Shown piece after piece: positions 6,701-8,748 of a DNA stretch of 8,748 nucleotides; the first letter of the stretch is position 1, and every line of letters begins with the position of its first letter. Origin of the DNA: Victivallales bacterium (GTDB taxonomy: Bacteria > Verrucomicrobiota > Lentisphaeria > Oligosphaerales > Lenti-02); NCBI GenBank assembly GCA_018648945.1, contig JABGQJ010000202.1, forward strand, positions 1 through 8,748. The letters are read 5' to 3'. The notes beneath the pieces are model-generated. The model had not been told where the DNA came from and did not search any database. It saw only the letters and a program-made list of their open reading frames with translations. The translations under genes and the position numbers were made by a program.

Positions 6701-8748
6701 ATGCAGAGCGAGTTCTTTGAGGTCAAGCTCCGTGATGGGCAGTTTGCCGGTTTCGTGGATCGTGCTTCGGGGACCGATCACTTGCCCAAGGGCTCTCCGG
6801 CTCCCGTGTTGACGGTGCGGGTGGCGGGGAAGGACTATGCGCCGACGCGGATGACTTGGGGAAAGCGCGGGAAGGGCTTCACGCTGGAGTATGACGCGGT
6901 CCACGTGACGGCCCATGTGGGAGTCGAGGCAAAGCCGACACATCTGGTACTCGAACTGACTTCGATCACACCGGCGGATGGGGTGGAATTGGTGTCGTGG
7001 GGACCCTATCCGACGACCATCGGCGGCACCATCGGCGAGACCGTTGGCGTGGTTCGGAACGGGGCCTTCGCCATCGGCATCCAGGCCTTGAACGCGAAGA
7101 CGCTGGGGGGGATTCCCGAGCGCGACGACGACGTCATGCCGTCGTACAACATCTTCGACAACAAGGACTACTCCGACATCTCCCTCGATTTCAAGGACAA
7201 GCAGCTCTACCGCGGGAACACTGCGGTGGCGGCACCGCACGGCAGCAACATCCAAGCCTACTGCCGAGACCGGCGACGCCCGCGAGTGATCAGGAACTGG
7301 GGCCACGCCAAGTATGTGGCGCCAGCCTATGACGATGGGGGCGTGGTCGGCAGCAAGATCGCGTTGTTCGGCTGTCCGACGGCGGCACTGATGGCGACGA
7401 TGGCGGCCATCGAGCTGGCAGAAGGACTGCCGCATCCGATGATCGACGGCGAATGGGCCAAGACCAGCAAGGCGGCGACCGCCGCCTACATCATCACCGA
7501 CTTCGGCGAGCAGGACATCACGCAAGCGATCGCCGTGACCCGAGCGGCGGGCCTGAGCTACCTCTACCACAGCGCCCCGTTCGAGACGTGGGGCCACTTC
7601 AGGCTGAAGCACCGGCAATTCCCGCACGGGTGGGACGGGTTCAAAGCCTGCGTGGACGAGGCCGCCAAGGCCGGCATCAAGATCGGCTTCCACACCCTCT
7701 CCAACTTCACCACCACCAACGATCCCTACGTGACGCCGAAACCGGACCCCCGTCTTGCCCGCATCGGCACGACGACCCTGAGCAAGGGGATCGACGCGAC
7801 CGTCAAGACCCTTGTCGTCGAGGCCCCGGATTTCTTTCGCAAGAAGACGACGCTGAACACGGTGGTGATCGGCGACGAGCTGATTCGCTACCAACGCGTC
7901 AGCAAGGAGGCACCGTGGCGGCTGTTGGCGTGTCAGCGCGGCGCGTTTGGCACCAAGGCGGCGCCCCACGTCGAGGGCAGTGAAGTCGGCAAACTGATGG
8001 ACCATGCCTACAAGGTCTTTCTGACCAATGCCGAACTGGCAGCCGAGGAGGCCAGGCGCATCGCCGAGTTCTGCAACCACACCGGTGCCATGCAACTCTC
8101 CTTTGACGGCCTGGAGGGGAACTGGTCGACCGGCATGGGGCAATATGGCCGTACGCTTTTCACGCAGGCATGGTATGAGGCGCTGGATCCCACCCTGCGC
8201 GGACGCATCATCAACGATGCCAGCAACCCGGGCCATTTCACCTGGCATACCTACACGCGGATGAACTGGGGGGAGCCCTGGTACGCCGGCTTCCGCGAGA
8301 GCCAGACCCTCTACCGGCTGAAGAACCAGTACTACTACAGCCGCAACCTGATGCCGCGCATGCTGGGGTGGTTTGCGTTGCGGGGCAACACGAGCATCGA
8401 GGATGCGGAGTGGTTGCTCGCCCGCGCGGCCGGGTTCGATGCAGGCTTCTCCCTGGCAACCAGCGTCAGGTTTGCCGGTGACCAGATCCTGGCCGGCAAC
8501 GACATCAACGACCAGGGCCCGCAGAGCAACCTGCGGGCCATTCTCTCCGCAATCCGTGAATGGGAGAAGGCCCGCATGGCCGGAGTCTTCCCCGAGCGGC
8601 TCAAGCCGATGCTGCAGGACATCAACCGGGAGTTCCACCTCGAAGCCGCCGGCGAAGCGGTGTGGGATCTCTATCCCGTGCATGTCGTCCGCGCCAAGCT
8701 GCACGCCGCGAAGCTGACCATGCCGTTCGACAATCCGCACGCTGAGCG
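6701..8748 (+). CDS. Putative glycosidase-like protein, TIM-barrel type, 3' end beyond window
   Basis: The frame stays open from 6701 to the window edge (682 codons plus two bases). AAGGAGAGG (6687-6695) gives the ATG at 6701 good spacing, with GTG at 6698 possible. An in-frame ATG at 6644 adds MQRLAAAWLAAIAC, a possible lipoprotein signal, but lacks a ribosome binding site. Residues 1-235 look beta-rich, like the sandwich domain of many glycoside hydrolases. From about 250 the alternating strands and helices suggest a barrel, with GFHTLSNF (H331) and FDGLEGN (D469, E472) placed as barrel-strand ends and possible catalytic acids. Residues 354-432 look like an inserted beta module. From memory, uncharacterised Bacteroidetes and PVC proteins share this layout (SKIALFGCP, EGLPHP, FDGLE). 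The substrate and reaction are unknown. It is separated from rny by the terminator, so it is its own unit. Confidence 0.82.
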   Translation, partial: MQSEFFEVKLRDGQFAGFVDRASGTDHLPKGSPAPVLTVRVAGKDYAPTRMTWGKRGKGFTLEYDAVHVTAHVGVEAKPTHLVLELTSITPADGVELVSWGPYPTTIGGTIGETVGVVRNGAFAIGIQALNAKTLGGIPERDDDVMPSYNIFDNKDYSDISLDFKDKQLYRGNTAVAAPHGSNIQAYCRDRRRPRVIRNWGHAKYVAPAYDDGGVVGSKIALFGCPTAALMATMAAIELAEGLPHPMIDGEWAKTSKAATAAYIITDFGEQDITQAIAVTRAAGLSYLYHSAPFETWGHFRLKHRQFPHGWDGFKACVDEAAKAGIKIGFHTLSNFTTTNDPYVTPKPDPRLARIGTTTLSKGIDATVKTLVVEAPDFFRKKTTLNTVVIGDELIRYQRVSKEAPWRLLACQRGAFGTKAAPHVEGSEVGKLMDHAYKVFLTNAELAAEEARRIAEFCNHTGAMQLSFDGLEGNWSTGMGQYGRTLFTQAWYEALDPTLRGRIINDASNPGHFTWHTYTRMNWGEPWYAGFRESQTLYRLKNQYYYSRNLMPRMLGWFALRGNTSIEDAEWLLARAAGFDAGFSLATSVRFAGDQILAGNDINDQGPQSNLRAILSAIREWEKARMAGVFPERLKPMLQDINREFHLEAAGEAVWDLYPVHVVRAKLHAAKLTMPFDNPHAE

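Noticed and set aside
6368..8740. 790-codon open frame on the minus strand
   Set aside because: It lies codon-for-codon opposite the glycosidase-like gene. I read no TTA, CTA or TCA codons in the sense frame, so the antisense frame stays open. Its translation is low in aromatic motifs, matches no family, and crosses the rny end and the terminator.

Overview
The window is GC-rich bacterial chromosomal DNA from an organism that uses RNase Y, so it is not an Escherichia-type gammaproteobacterium. The product types (an RNase Y, a 555-residue membrane-anchored TPR-like protein of a kind I associate with Lentisphaerae, Kiritimatiellota and Verrucomicrobia, and a secreted-type carbohydrate-active protein) suggest a PVC-superphylum bacterium. 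That placement is an inference from memory of these families, not a search result. I found no insertion sequence, integrase, tRNA, rRNA or CRISPR array.

Layout. Minus strand, right to left (3474 to 1): an ABC-2-type permease with a large soluble domain, a membrane-anchored TPR-like protein coupled to it by a 4-base ATGA overlap, and, 60 bases further on, the start of a second exported protein that resembles part of the first and runs off the left edge. These three look like one operon. Next comes a 720-base intergenic region (about 3490-4212) with candidate divergent promoters. Its right end can be folded by hand into a structured RNA closed by a 10-bp stem, exactly where 6S RNA genes lie in many bacteria (just upstream of 5-formyl-THF cyclo-ligase). 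Plus strand, 4213-6431: 5-formyltetrahydrofolate cyclo-ligase and RNase Y (rny), overlapping by 58 bases, followed by a textbook intrinsic terminator. Plus strand, 6701 to the right edge: a long open frame with no stop inside the window, encoding an uncharacterised glycosidase-like protein of at least 682 residues.

How they work together. The left operon concerns envelope transport or assembly. The permease has no ATPase gene in view, so its partner must lie elsewhere. The fcl-rny pair joins folate recycling with mRNA turnover, a housekeeping pairing without an obvious shared pathway. The last gene is an independent unit, probably for use of some glycan. Three very long antisense frames (269-2266 +, 4947-6602 -, 6368-8740 -) lie codon-for-codon opposite real genes and are not genes.
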